Assembly (NCBI RefSeq): GCF_009901565.1
Contig: NZ_WXEW01000005.1
Span: 310,001-374,000, forward strand
Direction: 5' to 3'
Origin: Herbidospora solisilvae
GTDB taxonomy: Bacteria > Actinomycetota > Actinomycetes > Streptosporangiales > Streptosporangiaceae
DNA length: 64,000 nucleotides
How positions within the stretch are numbered: position 1 is the first letter of the stretch; each line of letters begins with the position of its first letter. The notes below the pieces were generated by a model. That model was not told where the DNA came from. It made no database searches and saw only the letters and a list, made by a program, of their open reading frames with translations. The translations under genes and the position numbers were made by a program. Below are positions 56,538-64,000 of this stretch, piece by piece.

Positions 56538-57034
56538 GGGTCGTCTTCTCGCTGGGCTCCAACCTCGGGCGGCGGATGGACTATCTGCAGAGCGGCCTCG
56601 ACGCGCTGTTCGACGCGCCCGGCATGTCGTTCGTGGCGCTCTCGCCGGTCTACGAGACCGACCCCGTCGGCGGGCCCTCCCAGGGGGCCTACCTGAACGC
56701 CGTCGTCATCGCCGAGACCTCGCTCGACCCTCGCACCCTGCTCGACCGGGCGCTCGGGGTGGAGGACGCGTTCGGGCGGGTCCGGAAGGAGCGCTGGGGG
56801 CCGCGCACGCTGGACGTCGACATCATCATGGTCGGCAACCTGATGTCCGACGAGGCCGAGCTGACCCTGCCCCATCCGCGTGCCCACGAGAGGGCCTTCG
56901 TGCTGGTGCCGTGGGCGCAGGCCGACGCCTCGGCGGTGCTGCCGGGGCGCGGGTCGGTGGCGGCGCTGCTGGCCGGTCTCGACCAGAGCGGCGTGCGGCT
57001 CCGGGCCGACCTGTCGCTGCAACCCCCGCTTTAG
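56534..57034 (+). CDS. folK: HPPK, hydroxymethyldihydropterin pyrophosphokinase
   Basis: 166 residues, GTG overlapping the folB stop. SLGSNLGRRMDYLQ, LSPVYETDPVGGPSQGAYLN, RWGPRTLDVDIIMVG (metal Asp pair), LTLPHPRAHERAFVLVPW. Transfers pyrophosphate to the pterin for FolP. Part of the folEPBK block. Confidence 0.96.
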   Translation: MRVVFSLGSNLGRRMDYLQSGLDALFDAPGMSFVALSPVYETDPVGGPSQGAYLNAVVIAETSLDPRTLLDRALGVEDAFGRVRKERWGPRTLDVDIIMVGNLMSDEAELTLPHPRAHERAFVLVPWAQADASAVLPGRGSVAALLAGLDQSGVRLRADLSLQPPL

Positions 57035-57044
57035 GAGTCGTGTC

Positions 57045-57506
57045 GTGAAGCCCAGCAATCCCGGTCTGCTCGTCGGCGTCGTGGTCGTCTTCGCCGTCGT
57101 GACCTGGGCGTTTCTGCAGGGCGCCTACGCGAGTCTGCCGCAGGTGCCCTGGACGGCCATTCCGACGTTCCTGCTGCTGGCGATCGGCGAGGCGTACACG
57201 GGGTGGCTGACCCGGGGGCGGATCATGCGGAAGGAGGACACCACCCCGCCCGAGCCGCTGGTGGTGGCGCGGCTGGCCGCGCTGGCCAAGGCGACCGCCC
57301 TCGCGGGGGCGGCGTTCGCGGGGGTGTTCGCCGGGTTCTTCATCCACACCCTGGGGATGTTCGACATCCCCGGGCCACGGCAGGACGCGCTCGTGTCGGC
57401 GGGGTCGCTGATCTCGGCGGTCCTGCTCGTCTGCGCGGCGCTGTTCCTGGAGTTCTGCTGCCGGATCCCGGACGACAAGCACAACCAGAACCAGCGGCCC
57501 GCCTGA
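57045..57506 (+). CDS. DUF3180 membrane protein
   Basis: 153 residues, GTG 7 nt after AGGAG. Four membrane segments: LLVGVVVVFAVVTWAFL, AIPTFLLLAIGEAYTGWL, ATALAGAAFAGVFAGFFIHTL, LISAVLLVCAALFLEFCCRIP. The typical actinobacterial gene after folK. Function unknown. Convergent with the NuoD gene; the two stops abut. Confidence 0.9.
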   Translation: MKPSNPGLLVGVVVVFAVVTWAFLQGAYASLPQVPWTAIPTFLLLAIGEAYTGWLTRGRIMRKEDTTPPEPLVVARLAALAKATALAGAAFAGVFAGFFIHTLGMFDIPGPRQDALVSAGSLISAVLLVCAALFLEFCCRIPDDKHNQNQRPA

Positions 57507-58652
57507 TCACTTGTCGATGTCGCCCACGACGAAGAACATCGAGCCCAGGATGGCGACCATGTCGGCGACCAGGTGGCCGGGCAGCATCTCCCTCAGCACC
57601 TGGATGTTGTTGAAGCTGGCGCTGCGCAGCTTCAGCCGCCACGGGGTCTTCTCGCCCCGGCTGACCAGGTAGTAGCCGTTGATGCCCAGCGGGCTCTCCG
57701 TCCAGGCGTAGGTGTGGCCTTCGGGCACCTTCAGGATCTTGGGCAGCCGCTGGTTGATCGGGCCCGGCGGCAGGTCGGCGAGCCGGTCGAGGCAGGCGTC
57801 GGCGAGGTCCAGCGAGACCTTGACCTGGTCGAACAGGACCTCGAAGCGGGCGTGGCAGTCGCCCGCCTCCCGGGTCACGACCTTCACGGGAAGCTCGCCG
57901 TAGGCCAGGTAGGGGTCGTCGCGGCGCAGGTCCCAGTCGACGCCGGAGGCACGGGCGATGGGGCCGCTGACGCCGTACTGGCGGATCGTCTCGGGGGTCA
58001 GGACGCCGACACCCCGGGTGCGGGCCAGGAAGATCTCGTTGCCGGAGATCAGGTTCTCGATGTCGGGGAGGCGGCGGCGGACGTCGGCGACCGCCTGGCG
58101 GGTGCGGGACATCCAGCCTTCGGGGAGTTCCTCCTTCAGGCCGCCGACGCGGTTGAACATGTAGTGCATGCGGCCACCGGAGATCTCCTCCATGACCGCC
58201 TGGAGGGTCTCGCGCTCGCGGAAGGCGTAGAAGAGCGGGGTGATGGCGCCCAGTTCGAGGGGGTAGCTGCCGAGGAACATCAGGTGGTTCAGCACGCGGT
58301 TCAGCTCGGCCAGCAGTGTGCGGGCCCAGACCGCGCGTACGGGGACCTCCATGCCGAGCATTCGCTCGACCGCGATGACCACGCCGAGTTCGTTGGCGAA
58401 GGCCGAGAGCCAGTCGTGGCGGTTGGCCAGCACGATGATCTGGCGGTAGTCGCGGACCTCGAAGAGTTTCTCGGCGCCGCGGTGCATGTAGCCGATGATC
58501 GGTTCGGCGGTGCCGATGCGTTCGCCGTCGAGGGTGAGGCGGAGCCGCAGCACCCCGTGGGTCGACGGGTGTTGCGGGCCGATGTTGAGGATCATGTCCT
58601 CGGTCGCGAGCTCTTTGGCGCCCGCGCCCATGCCGACCACGATCTCGCTCAT
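57507..58652 (-). CDS. Orphan NuoD-like subunit (complex I 49-kDa / hydrogenase large-subunit family)
   Basis: 381 residues from ATG 58652. Keeps [12 protein letters not shown] near residue 25, [25 protein letters not shown], and the C-terminal GDIDK end of NuoD. No other nuo gene is present. At the position of the quinone-site tyrosine (YTPRMDYL in canonical NuoD) it reads LANRHDWL, with Leu75 in place of Tyr. Cysteines for NiFe binding are absent, as in NuoD. It may serve a diverged oxidoreductase or be incorporated into complex I as an alternative subunit. Confidence 0.88.
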   Translation of the reverse strand: MSEIVVGMGAGAKELATEDMILNIGPQHPSTHGVLRLRLTLDGERIGTAEPIIGYMHRGAEKLFEVRDYRQIIVLANRHDWLSAFANELGVVIAVERMLGMEVPVRAVWARTLLAELNRVLNHLMFLGSYPLELGAITPLFYAFRERETLQAVMEEISGGRMHYMFNRVGGLKEELPEGWMSRTRQAVADVRRRLPDIENLISGNEIFLARTRGVGVLTPETIRQYGVSGPIARASGVDWDLRRDDPYLAYGELPVKVVTREAGDCHARFEVLFDQVKVSLDLADACLDRLADLPPGPINQRLPKILKVPEGHTYAWTESPLGINGYYLVSRGEKTPWRLKLRSASFNNIQVLREMLPGHLVADMVAILGSMFFVVGDIDK

Positions 58653-58676
58653 GGTGTCATCGTGCCACGACCCGTT

Positions 58677-58682
58677 TAGCAT
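58677..58682 (+). promoter_or_regulatory. Leaderless -10 element (TAGCAT) of the P450 gene
   Basis: TANNNT hexamer 7 nt before the GTG at 58690, in the 37-bp gap with the divergent NuoD gene. Confidence 0.5.
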
Positions 58683-58689
58683 GTGAAAT

Positions 58690-59871
58690 GTGCGGTTTGA
58701 CCCTTGGAACCCGGATTTCGTGGCCCATCCTTACGACGTCTACGCCGATCTGCGCGCCGACGGGCCGGTTCACTACTTCGACAAGACCGACCAATATCTG
58801 ATCCCGCGCTACGAGGACGTCAACGCCCTGCTGCGGGATCGCCGCCTCGGGCGGTCGTACCTCCATCTCGAAGACCACTCCGTCTTCGGGCACGAGCCGG
58901 AGCCGGAGTTCCAGGAGCCGTTCTGGCGGGTCGTGCGGGCGGGCATGCTCGACGTCGAGCCGCCCGTCCACACGCGGCTGCGGCGGCTGGTGTCCAAGGC
59001 GTTCACGCCGCGCATGGTCGAGGGGCTGCGGCCCCGGATCAGGGTGATGGCCGCCGAATTGGCCGACGCCCTGGCCGCCAAGGGCGGCGGCGACCTGATC
59101 GCCGAGGTCGCCGAGCCGCTGCCGGTGACGGTGATCGCCGAGATGCTGGGCGTGCCCGAGCAGGACCGCCCCTGTCTGCGGCCCTGGTCGGCCGACATCT
59201 GCGGCATGTACGAGCTCAACCCGTCCCTCGAAGCGCAGCACACCGCCGCGCGGGCGGCCGAGGAGTTCGCGTCCTACCTGCGCGACCTCGCCCGCGTCCG
59301 GGCCGAGAACCCCGGCGACGACCTGATCAGCGCGCTGACCCAGGTCGGGCTCACCGATGACGAGCTGATCGGCACCTGCGTGCTGCTGCTCAACGCCGGG
59401 CACGAGGCGACGGTCAACGTGACCGGCAACGGCTGGTGGTCGCTGTTCCGCAACCCCGGCGAGCTGGAGCGGCTGCGCCAGGACCGGTCGCTGCTGCCGA
59501 CGGCGGTCGAGGAGATGATGCGCTGGGACACGCCGCTGCAGATGTTCGAGCGGTGGGTGCTGGAGGACATCGAGGTCGGCGGCACTCCGATCCCGCGCGG
59601 CAGCGAGGTCGCCCTGCTGTTCGGCTCGGCCAACCGCGACCCGTCGGTGTTCGCCGAACCCGACCGGTTCGACGCCGGGCGCAGCGACAATCCACACATC
59701 TCGTTCGGGGCGGGCATCCACTTCTGCCTGGGCGCGCCGCTGGCCCGCATCGAGCTCATCGAGTCGTTCGGCGCGCTGCTGGACCGGGGGATCGACCTGG
59801 TGGAAGAGCCGACGTGGAAACCCGGCTACGTGATCCGCGGCCTCACCGAACTGCGGGTCTCCACAAGCTGA
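58690..59871 (+). CDS. Cytochrome P450
   Basis: 393 residues, GTG start. Bacterial soluble P450: C-helix [20 protein letters not shown]-helix [11 protein letters not shown] (AGHEAT oxygen-activation motif), K-helix [16 protein letters not shown] (ExxR), haem loop [15 protein letters not shown] with Cys346. Monooxygenase needing separate ferredoxin and reductase, none of which is adjacent. Substrate unknown; it could act in a pathway elsewhere. Confidence 0.95.
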   Translation: MRFDPWNPDFVAHPYDVYADLRADGPVHYFDKTDQYLIPRYEDVNALLRDRRLGRSYLHLEDHSVFGHEPEPEFQEPFWRVVRAGMLDVEPPVHTRLRRLVSKAFTPRMVEGLRPRIRVMAAELADALAAKGGGDLIAEVAEPLPVTVIAEMLGVPEQDRPCLRPWSADICGMYELNPSLEAQHTAARAAEEFASYLRDLARVRAENPGDDLISALTQVGLTDDELIGTCVLLLNAGHEATVNVTGNGWWSLFRNPGELERLRQDRSLLPTAVEEMMRWDTPLQMFERWVLEDIEVGGTPIPRGSEVALLFGSANRDPSVFAEPDRFDAGRSDNPHISFGAGIHFCLGAPLARIELIESFGALLDRGIDLVEEPTWKPGYVIRGLTELRVSTS

Positions 59872-59963
59872 TTCCGTTACGGCTCCGCCCACCCCGCACC
59901 GACCACCGCCCCCGGCACCCGCCGCATCCGGCGCTCCGCAGCCGCTCCCGGCCCACATCCAAC

Positions 59964-60016
59964 GACCACGGGATCCCGGTTATCCACAGGCTGTGGACAA
60001 CCGGGATCCCGTGGTC
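59964..60016. repeat. 53-bp palindrome containing two opposed DnaA boxes
   Basis: Two 26-nt arms (59964-59989 and 59991-60016) around one central base, one mismatch. The centre holds TTATCCACA (59980-59988, plus) and TTGTCCACA (59992-60000, minus strand), both perfect DnaA box forms, head to head. Each arm also carries the 8-bp palindrome GGGATCCC. It lies between convergent genes and its end overlaps the antiporter stop codon. Could be a bidirectional terminator or a DnaA titration or protein-binding site. Confidence 0.75.
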
Positions 60017-61187
60017 AGTGCGTGGCGGGCGCCGACTTGGTCAACGCGGCCACCAGCGGCGCCGTCAACCGCGCCGCGAGCGGCCCGAAGGCGGCCAGGA
60101 TCAGCACATAAGCCGCGGCGAGTGGTCCCAGGTCGGGATGGGCCCCGGCCGCGACCGCCAGACCGGCGATGACGATGTTGAACTCGCCCCGGGGGATGAG
60201 CGCGATGCCGGCGCGCACCCGTCCGGCCTTGCCGATGCCGGCGCGGCGGGCCGCGAAGGCGCCCGTGGCGAGCTTGGTCACCATGCTGACGAAGGCCAGG
60301 ATCGCGGCCAGCCACAACACCGGAACGATCTTCGCGGGGTCGGTCTGGAGACCGAAGAACACGAAGAACACGGCCGCGAACAGGTCTCTGATGGGCATCA
60401 GGAGCGCCCGGGCGTCGTGGGCCAGCTCGCCCGACAACGCGATGCCGACCAGGAACGCGCCGACCGCCGCCGAGACCTGGAGCTGCTGGGCCAGACCGGC
60501 GACCAGCATGGCCAGGCCGATGACCTTGAGCAGCAGCACCTCGGAGTTCGGGCTGGCGACGAACTTCTCGATCCAGTCGCCGAACTTCAGCGCCACGACC
60601 AGAACCACCGTCACGGTCGCCAGGGCGATCGCGACCGTGAGTGCGCCGCTCAGCAGCGACACCCCGGCCAGCAGGGCCGTCAGGATGGGCAGGTAGAGCG
60701 CCATCGTCAGGTCTTCGAACACCAGCAGCGACAACACGACCGGCGTCTCGCGGTTACCGATCCAGCCCAGGTCCGACAGGACCTTCGCGGTGATGCCCGA
60801 CGACGTCGCGTAGGTGACGCCGCCCATCGCGACCGCCGCGACCGGGCCCCAGCCGAGCAGCAGCGCGGCGATCACGCCGGGGGCCGCGTTGAGGATCAGG
60901 TCGACCAGGCCGCTGGGCGCGTTGCTCTTGAGGCTGGTCATGAGCTCGTCGGCGTTGTACTCCAGGCCCAGGGTGAGCAGCAGGAGGATCACGCCCAGTT
61001 CGGCGCCGGTGGCGATGAACTCCTCGCTGGTCGCGAGCGGCAGGATGCCGCCCGTGCCGAAGGCGAGGCCGGCGACGAGGTAGAGGGGGATCGGCGAGAT
61101 GCCGACACGGAGGGCCAGGGCCCCGAGGATGCCGAGCGCGAGAATGACCCCGCCGAGCTCGAGGAAAAGTATCGCGGTGTGGTGCAC
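60015..61187 (-). CDS. khtU: Cation:proton antiporter, CPA2 (KhtU-like)
   Basis: 390 residues with 11-12 membrane segments, no cytosolic RCK domain. ILGALALRVGISPIPLYLVAGLAFG, GLEYNADELMTSL, GGVTYATSSGITAKVLSDL (unwound-helix core), VLSLLVFEDLTMAL with the exchange Asp, ALIPRGEFNIVIAGLA. Exchanges K+ (or Na+) for H+. Encoded 5 bp after the KhtT-like gene, so the pair forms a gated antiporter. Symbol by layout. Confidence 0.88.
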   Translation of the reverse strand: MHHTAILFLELGGVILALGILGALALRVGISPIPLYLVAGLAFGTGGILPLATSEEFIATGAELGVILLLLTLGLEYNADELMTSLKSNAPSGLVDLILNAAPGVIAALLLGWGPVAAVAMGGVTYATSSGITAKVLSDLGWIGNRETPVVLSLLVFEDLTMALYLPILTALLAGVSLLSGALTVAIALATVTVVLVVALKFGDWIEKFVASPNSEVLLLKVIGLAMLVAGLAQQLQVSAAVGAFLVGIALSGELAHDARALLMPIRDLFAAVFFVFFGLQTDPAKIVPVLWLAAILAFVSMVTKLATGAFAARRAGIGKAGRVRAGIALIPRGEFNIVIAGLAVAAGAHPDLGPLAAAYVLILAAFGPLAARLTAPLVAALTKSAPATH

Positions 61188-61192
61188 GCGCC

Positions 61193-61675
61193 CTACCCGT
61201 CAGCCAGGATGTCGGCGACCGCCGCGGTGTTCTCGGCGTCGCCGACCACCACGACCACGTCTCCGGCCCGGAACCCGAAATCGGGCGTCGGGCTGGCGTG
61301 CACCTGATCACCGCGCACCACGGCCACCACGGAGGCGCCGGTGCGGGTGCGGATGCGGGCGTCTCCGAGCGTGCGGCCCTCGTAGGGGGAGCTCGGGGTC
61401 ACCGGGATCTGCACGCTGACCAGGCCTTCGACCTCGCGGTGAAGGGCGTTGAGACGCTGGACGATGCGGGGAGCGCCGAGGAGCTCGACGAGGGCGTCGG
61501 CCTCCTCGTCGGTGAGCTGCACGCTCTCACATGCCCGATCAGGATCGTCGCGGTCGTAGATGATCAGATCGCGTCTGCCGGAACGGTGCGACACGATTCC
61601 GATGCGACGACCTGTGTGGGTCGTGAACTCGTGTTTGAGGCCGATTCCTGGCAATGCGGTCTGCTCGATCTCCAC
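61193..61675 (-). CDS. khtT: KhtT-like regulatory subunit (RCK_C/TrkA-C domain)
   Basis: 160 residues, GTG start with TACGGT 7 nt upstream. N-terminal half ALPGIGLKHEFTTHTGRRIGIVSHRSGRRDLIIYD, C-terminal TrkA-C domain (about 85-160) SPYEGRTLGDARIRTRTGASVVAVVRGDQVHASPTPDFGFRAGDVVVVVGD. In Bacillus, KhtT binds c-di-AMP and nucleotides to gate KhtU. First gene of the pair. Confidence 0.88.
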   Translation of the reverse strand: MEIEQTALPGIGLKHEFTTHTGRRIGIVSHRSGRRDLIIYDRDDPDRACESVQLTDEEADALVELLGAPRIVQRLNALHREVEGLVSVQIPVTPSSPYEGRTLGDARIRTRTGASVVAVVRGDQVHASPTPDFGFRAGDVVVVVGDAENTAAVADILADG

Positions 61676-61680
61676 GCCCT

Positions 61681-62616
61681 TTACCGTACCTGTTCTAACC
61701 AGCCGAAACCTCCCAGCCCTCGAGGGTCGATGAGCTCGGCTTCGGCCGAGGCGCGGGCCAGCGCGCGGAGGTAGCCGGGCGGGTCTTCCGAGGCCAGCGC
61801 CAGCGGCGGGCGGGCGCCGGTCAGGCCCAGGTCGCGCAGGGCCTCGCGCTGGGTGGTGAGCAGGCCCTCCCCCCGGGCGCAGGCGTCGAGGGCGACGTGG
61901 GCGGTGATGTCACAGGTGCCGTCCGGTACGGGGGGCACCGCGTGGCCGTCGCGGTAACCGGTCAGGGTGCCCAGAGCGGGGCGGTCGGCCAGGGTGTGGG
62001 CGTAGTCGACGGCGACGCACGTGCCGCGCGAGAGGCGGGCGAGCAGGGCGTCCCACGCCTCGTCGCGCGGCCGGCCGATCTCGGCCCGCAGTCCGACGCG
62101 GGGGAGCGGCCACCAGGCGGCGAGCCAGGCGAGGTCGGCGGGGTCGGTGAGCAGGGGCCCCAGGCGCTCCGCGCCGGTCTCAGGGTCGACCAGGACGACC
62201 CGGGGGCCGTCGTGGGTCTGCTCGACCACGTCGAGCGGCACGTTGTCGAGCCACTCGTTCGCCACGACCAGGCCGGTGATCTCGGCGGGGGGCTCGCCGG
62301 CCCACTCGATCTCCGCGGGGAGATCGGCCGGCCGCGGCGCCACCTCGACCGCGGTCACCCGGAGCCGGGCGTCGCCGAACGCCGCCAGCACCCCCGCCGC
62401 CAGGCGCCCGTCACCGGCCCCCATGTCGACGAAGTCGAGCCGCGCCGGACGCCCGAGCCGCGCGTCGACCCGGCCGAGCAGCCGCGCCACCGCCTCGGCG
62501 AAGATCGGGGAGGCGTGGACGGACGTGCGGAAATGCGCCGAAGGGCGCTCCTTCAGGTAGAACCCGCCGGCTCCGTAGAGCGCCCGATGGGTCGCCTCCC
62601 GCCACGAAACCCACAT
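61681..62616 (-). CDS. MidA/NDUFAF7-like SAM-dependent methyltransferase
   Basis: 311 residues from ATG 62616, chosen because TAAGGT lies 7 nt upstream. [20 protein letters not shown] and [19 protein letters not shown] are hallmarks; [15 protein letters not shown] binds [19 protein letters not shown] is the MidA motif. The mitochondrial relative methylates an arginine of the complex I 49-kDa subunit (NuoD homologue), of interest because an orphan NuoD lies 3 kb away. The bacterial substrate is not known. Confidence 0.88.
   Translation of the reverse strand: MWVSWREATHRALYGAGGFYLKERPSAHFRTSVHASPIFAEAVARLLGRVDARLGRPARLDFVDMGAGDGRLAAGVLAAFGDARLRVTAVEVAPRPADLPAEIEWAGEPPAEITGLVVANEWLDNVPLDVVEQTHDGPRVVLVDPETGAERLGPLLTDPADLAWLAAWWPLPRVGLRAEIGRPRDEAWDALLARLSRGTCVAVDYAHTLADRPALGTLTGYRDGHAVPPVPDGTCDITAHVALDACARGEGLLTTQREALRDLGLTGARPPLALASEDPPGYLRALARASAEAELIDPRGLGGFGWLEQVR
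61683..61688 (-). promoter_or_regulatory. Leaderless -10 element (TACGGT) of khtT
   Basis: TANNNT hexamer 7 nt before the GTG at 61675. The MidA-like gene ends at 61681 and overlaps this element. Confidence 0.45.
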
Positions 62617-62623
62617 CCGCACG

Positions 62624-62629
62624 ACCTTA
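62624..62629 (-). promoter_or_regulatory. Leaderless -10 element (TAAGGT) of the MidA-like gene
   Basis: TANNNT hexamer 7 nt before ATG 62616. Confidence 0.5.
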
Positions 62630-62735
62630 CCCACGAAGCGGTGTCCGAATGTGGACACTCGTGATCGCCGCGACCCCCCGACCCTTACGGCTTCCAGTAA
62701 CTCCCCGCCGTTACTCTGGCGGTCGGGAGGACGGC

Positions 62736-63626
62736 ATGGACACAAGCGATCGCCCCGCGCGGCTCAGCGTGGGGGTGCTCGGAGCCGGACGGGTGGGTTC
62801 CGTTCTCGGTGCCGCTTTGGCCCAGGCGGGACACCGGGTGGTGGCCGCCAGCGGGGTATCCGACGCGTCCCGGCGGCGGGCCGACGACCTGCTGGGCGTC
62901 GAGCTGAGCAGACCCGACGAGGTCATGCGCAGGGCCGAACTGATCCTTTTGACGGTGCCCGACGACGTGCTGCCCGGCCTGGTGTCGGGGCTCGCGGCCA
63001 CCGGCGCCGACCTGCGCGGCAAGCTGCTGATGCACGCCAGCGGGGCCTACGGCCTGGGCGTGCTGCAGCCCGCGACCGACGTGGGCGCGCTGCCGCTGGC
63101 GCTCCACCCGGTGATGACCTTCACCGGGCGCGGCGACGACTTCGGCCGGCTGAACGGCTGCACCTTCGGGGTGACCGCGCCCGACCAGCTGCGGCCGGTG
63201 GCCGAGGCGCTGGTGATCGAGATGGGCGGCGAGCCGGTCTGGATCAACGACCGCGACCGCCCGCTCTACCACGCGGCCGTCGCGGGGGCGGCCAACCACA
63301 TGGTCACCCTCATCGCCGAGTCGCAGGACCTGCTGTCGCGCATCGGGGTCGAGCACCCCGGCCGGATGCTGGGGCCGCTGCTCGGGGCCGCGCTCGACAA
63401 CGTGCTGCGGCTGGGCATCACCGGGCTGACCGGGCCGGTCGTCCGGGGAGACGCCGAGACGGTGCGCAAACACGTCGACGCCCTGATCCTGGCGGCGCCG
63501 GAGGCGGCCGACGCGTACATCGCGCTGGCCCGGCTGACCGCCGACCGCGCCCTGGCCGCGGGCCTGTTGAAGCCCGAGGCGGCCGAACGGCTCCTCGACG
63601 CGCTGGGAGGCAACATATGGACCTGA
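62736..63626 (+). CDS. DUF2520 Rossmann-fold protein (upstream of panC)
   Basis: 296 residues, ATG after RBS GGGAGGA. NADP-binding [20 protein letters not shown] near residue 15, then [17 protein letters not shown], and the C-terminal helical DUF2520 domain ([38 protein letters not shown]). Resembles a ketopantoate-reductase-like fold and regularly precedes panC, so a role in pantoate formation is likely. The panC ATG lies inside its last codons. Confidence 0.9.
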   Translation: MDTSDRPARLSVGVLGAGRVGSVLGAALAQAGHRVVAASGVSDASRRRADDLLGVELSRPDEVMRRAELILLTVPDDVLPGLVSGLAATGADLRGKLLMHASGAYGLGVLQPATDVGALPLALHPVMTFTGRGDDFGRLNGCTFGVTAPDQLRPVAEALVIEMGGEPVWINDRDRPLYHAAVAGAANHMVTLIAESQDLLSRIGVEHPGRMLGPLLGAALDNVLRLGITGLTGPVVRGDAETVRKHVDALILAAPEAADAYIALARLTADRALAAGLLKPEAAERLLDALGGNIWT

Positions 63627-64000
63627 CGGTCGCCGGGAACCGCGCGGAGCTGGCGGCCGCGCGTCGGCCCGGCACCTACGCGCTGGTGCCCACGATGGGC
63701 GCCCTGCACGACGGGCACCGGTCGCTGATCCGGCTGGCCCACGAGCAGGCCAACCACGTGATCGTCAGCGTCTTCGTCAACCCGCTCCAGTTCGGGCCGG
63801 GCGAGGACTTCGGGCGTTATCCCCGCACCTTCGACCACGACCTCGAAGTGTGCGGCGAAGAGGGTGTGAGCGTGGTGTTCGCGCCCGCGGTCGAGGACAT
63901 GTACCTGCCCGACCGGCAGGTCTCGGTGTCGGCCGGGGCGATGGGGACGGTCGCCGAGGGCGCGTTCCGGCCGGGGCACTTCGACGGAGTGCTTACGGTG
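63617..64000 (+). CDS. panC: Pantoate--beta-alanine ligase, N-terminal part (3' end outside window)
   Basis: 128 codons visible; ATG overlaps the DUF2520 gene by 10 bp and the frame runs off the window. [18 protein letters not shown] (HxGH-like ATP site), [20 protein letters not shown] (pantoate/beta-alanine site), [12 protein letters not shown]. Forms pantothenate from pantoate and beta-alanine with ATP. Confidence 0.96.
   Translation, partial: MDLTVAGNRAELAAARRPGTYALVPTMGALHDGHRSLIRLAHEQANHVIVSVFVNPLQFGPGEDFGRYPRTFDHDLEVCGEEGVSVVFAPAVEDMYLPDRQVSVSAGAMGTVAEGAFRPGHFDGVLTV

Overview
The window is high-GC actinobacterial DNA. Intergenic gaps are short, 4-bp ATGA/GTGA overlaps are frequent, GTG starts are common, and many genes carry a TANNNT hexamer 6-7 nt before the start codon (leaderless promoters). 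Gene content (CopD-CtaG fusion, DUF2342 zinc protease, hpt-ftsH-folEPBK-DUF3180, KhtT/KhtU, a Rpn-like PD-(D/E)XK protein, GH10 xylanase) suggests a mycelial soil actinomycete, probably Streptosporangiales. That placement is inference; no rRNA or tRNA gene was seen.

Layout. 1-8640: a sugar operon with four tandem Gfo/Idh/MocA dehydrogenases (the first cut by the window edge), an ABC sugar importer (binding protein, two permeases) and a GH42-type glycosidase. 8678-10791: a graveyard of truncated genes (GH127 fused to a permease, binding-protein tail, LacI tail, secreted-protein fragment), apparently left by several deletions in a second sugar locus. 11002-16198: Rpn-like protein, SDR/LysR pair, an HNH endonuclease with a phosphorothioate-binding-like domain, and a secreted GH10 xylanase with palindromic operators. 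16357-19988: an SAH riboswitch and metH. 20086-24698: ECF sigma/SnoaL pair, two paralogous secreted proteins, MarR and amidohydrolase. 24695-27402: copper/cytochrome oxidase assembly genes and two small orphans. 27409-27424: a near-consensus parS site. 27413-31913: homocysteine methyltransferase, three GNAT genes, hydrolase, methyltransferase. 32075-34622: modABC. 34610-38343: MurG paralogue, Spo0M, voltage-gated channel, SDR. 38430-46558: ABC-F protein, lipoproteins, enoyl-reductase-like protein, phosphodiesterase, a sigma factor with a membrane tail, and an NlpC/P60 hydrolase. 46560-57506: housekeeping block ppa, dacB, DUF2342 protease, tilS, hpt, ftsH, folE, folP, folB, folK, DUF3180, interrupted by a SnoaL gene and a frameshifted SMI1/KNR4-like gene. 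57507-64000: orphan NuoD, cytochrome P450, KhtU/KhtT, MidA-like methyltransferase, DUF2520 protein and the start of panC.

How the parts connect. The first operon imports an oligosaccharide or glycoside, cleaves it, and probably oxidises or reduces the products through keto-sugar intermediates. metH (recycling homocysteine, controlled by SAH) and the zinc-type homocysteine methyltransferase both feed methionine. folE-P-B-K make folate from GTP, and panC with its DUF2520 neighbour opens pantothenate synthesis. hpt, tilS and ftsH form the conserved actinobacterial block next to folate.

Most unusual items: the SBD-HNH endonuclease, a 53-bp palindrome containing two opposed DnaA boxes, the parS-like site, the deletion-scarred sugar locus, the orphan NuoD lacking the quinone-site tyrosine, a channel with a TGDDW filter, and a systematic leaderless-promoter signature.
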